From NCBI GenBank assembly GCA_003561595.1, contig PWWF01000149.1, positions 1 to 13,572 of the forward strand: a DNA stretch of 13,572 bases, given 5' to 3'. The position numbers and the translations under genes were made by a program. The notes under the pieces are model-generated. The model saw only the letters and a program-made list of their open reading frames with translations, had not been told where the DNA came from and did not search any database. This DNA comes from Paracoccaceae bacterium. GTDB taxonomy: Bacteria > Pseudomonadota > Alphaproteobacteria > Rhodobacterales > Rhodobacteraceae. Shown here piece after piece: positions 13,501 through 13,572 of this stretch (its first letter is position 1; every line of letters begins with the position of its first letter).

Positions 13501-13572
13501 ATGACCCCACGCATCGCCCTGAACGGCCTGGGCCGCATCGGAAAACTCGTCCTTCGCGACCTGATCGACAGC
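13501..13572 (+). CDS. gap: Glyceraldehyde-3-phosphate dehydrogenase-like protein, 5' end only
   Basis: The frame runs off the right edge after 24 codons. MTPRIALNGLGRIGKLVLRD is the N-terminal NAD-binding strand-loop-helix of type I GAPDH (consensus INGFGRIGR). It starts 4 bases after the ArsR-ArsC stop, so it is in the same transcript. In arsenic operons a dedicated GAPDH converts glyceraldehyde-3-phosphate and arsenate to 1-arseno-3-phosphoglycerate, which the transporter ArsJ exports. That role is inferred from the neighbour alone; a housekeeping gap gene is less likely here. With 24 residues seen, the family call is good but the subtype is uncertain. Confidence 0.82.
   Translation, partial: MTPRIALNGLGRIGKLVLRDLIDS

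Overview
All recognisable genes lie on the + strand. The window is GC-rich and tightly packed, with repeated ATGA-type start/stop overlaps. Gene content (FecCD-type ABC importer, NMT1-type ABC importer, RpiR-controlled TRAP operon, ArsR-ArsC fusion followed by a GAPDH-like gene) and codon use suggest an alphaproteobacterium, most likely of the Rhodobacteraceae/Paracoccaceae (Roseobacter/Rhodobacter type). This is inferred from style and content; there is no rRNA or other marker gene here. I see no tRNA, rRNA, CRISPR array or intact mobile element.

Layout. (1) 1-1774: the 3' part of a FecB/BtuF-type periplasmic binding protein overlaps a FecCD-family permease; this is the end of an iron-siderophore/haem/cobalamin-type importer whose ATPase is not in view. 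(2) 1775-2076: a 302-base gap with small hairpins and a TATAAT box just before the next gene. (3) 2077-6489: a compact four-gene unit: a Tat-exported NMT1/ThiY-like binding protein, an ABC ATPase, a double-length permease made of two tandem permease domains, and a GT4-family glycosyltransferase starting 3 bases after the permease. The first three genes form a complete importer of the family that takes up thiamine pyrimidine precursors, sulfonates and similar small molecules; the true substrate and the reason for the glycosyltransferase are unknown.

(4) 6708-12516: an RpiR-family regulator, then a 191-base regulatory gap dense in palindromes and repeats, then dctP-dctQ-dctM (a complete TRAP transporter), an Asp/Glu/hydantoin-racemase-fold protein in which both canonical catalytic cysteines are replaced (Ser75, Gly181), and an MFS transporter. 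The five genes from dctP onward look like one operon: import by TRAP, a soluble protein acting on or binding the substrate, and a second transporter. RpiR is the obvious candidate regulator, possibly acting at TGAAATAATTTTTCA (7677-7691).

(5) 12540-13572: stem-loops after the MFS gene, then a near-perfect 19-base palindrome ending one base before the start codon of an ArsR-ArsC fusion (transcriptional regulator plus low-molecular-weight-phosphatase-type arsenate reductase), then the first 24 codons of a GAPDH-like gene. That order resembles arsenic operons in which GAPDH makes 1-arseno-3-phosphoglycerate for export by ArsJ. The ArsR domain contains no cysteine, so it cannot sense As(III) in the usual thiol-based way.

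Most worth following up: the cysteine-less racemase homologue in the TRAP operon, the cysteine-free ArsR domain fused to its reductase, the glycosyltransferase in an importer operon, and the repeat-rich control region at 7581-7771.
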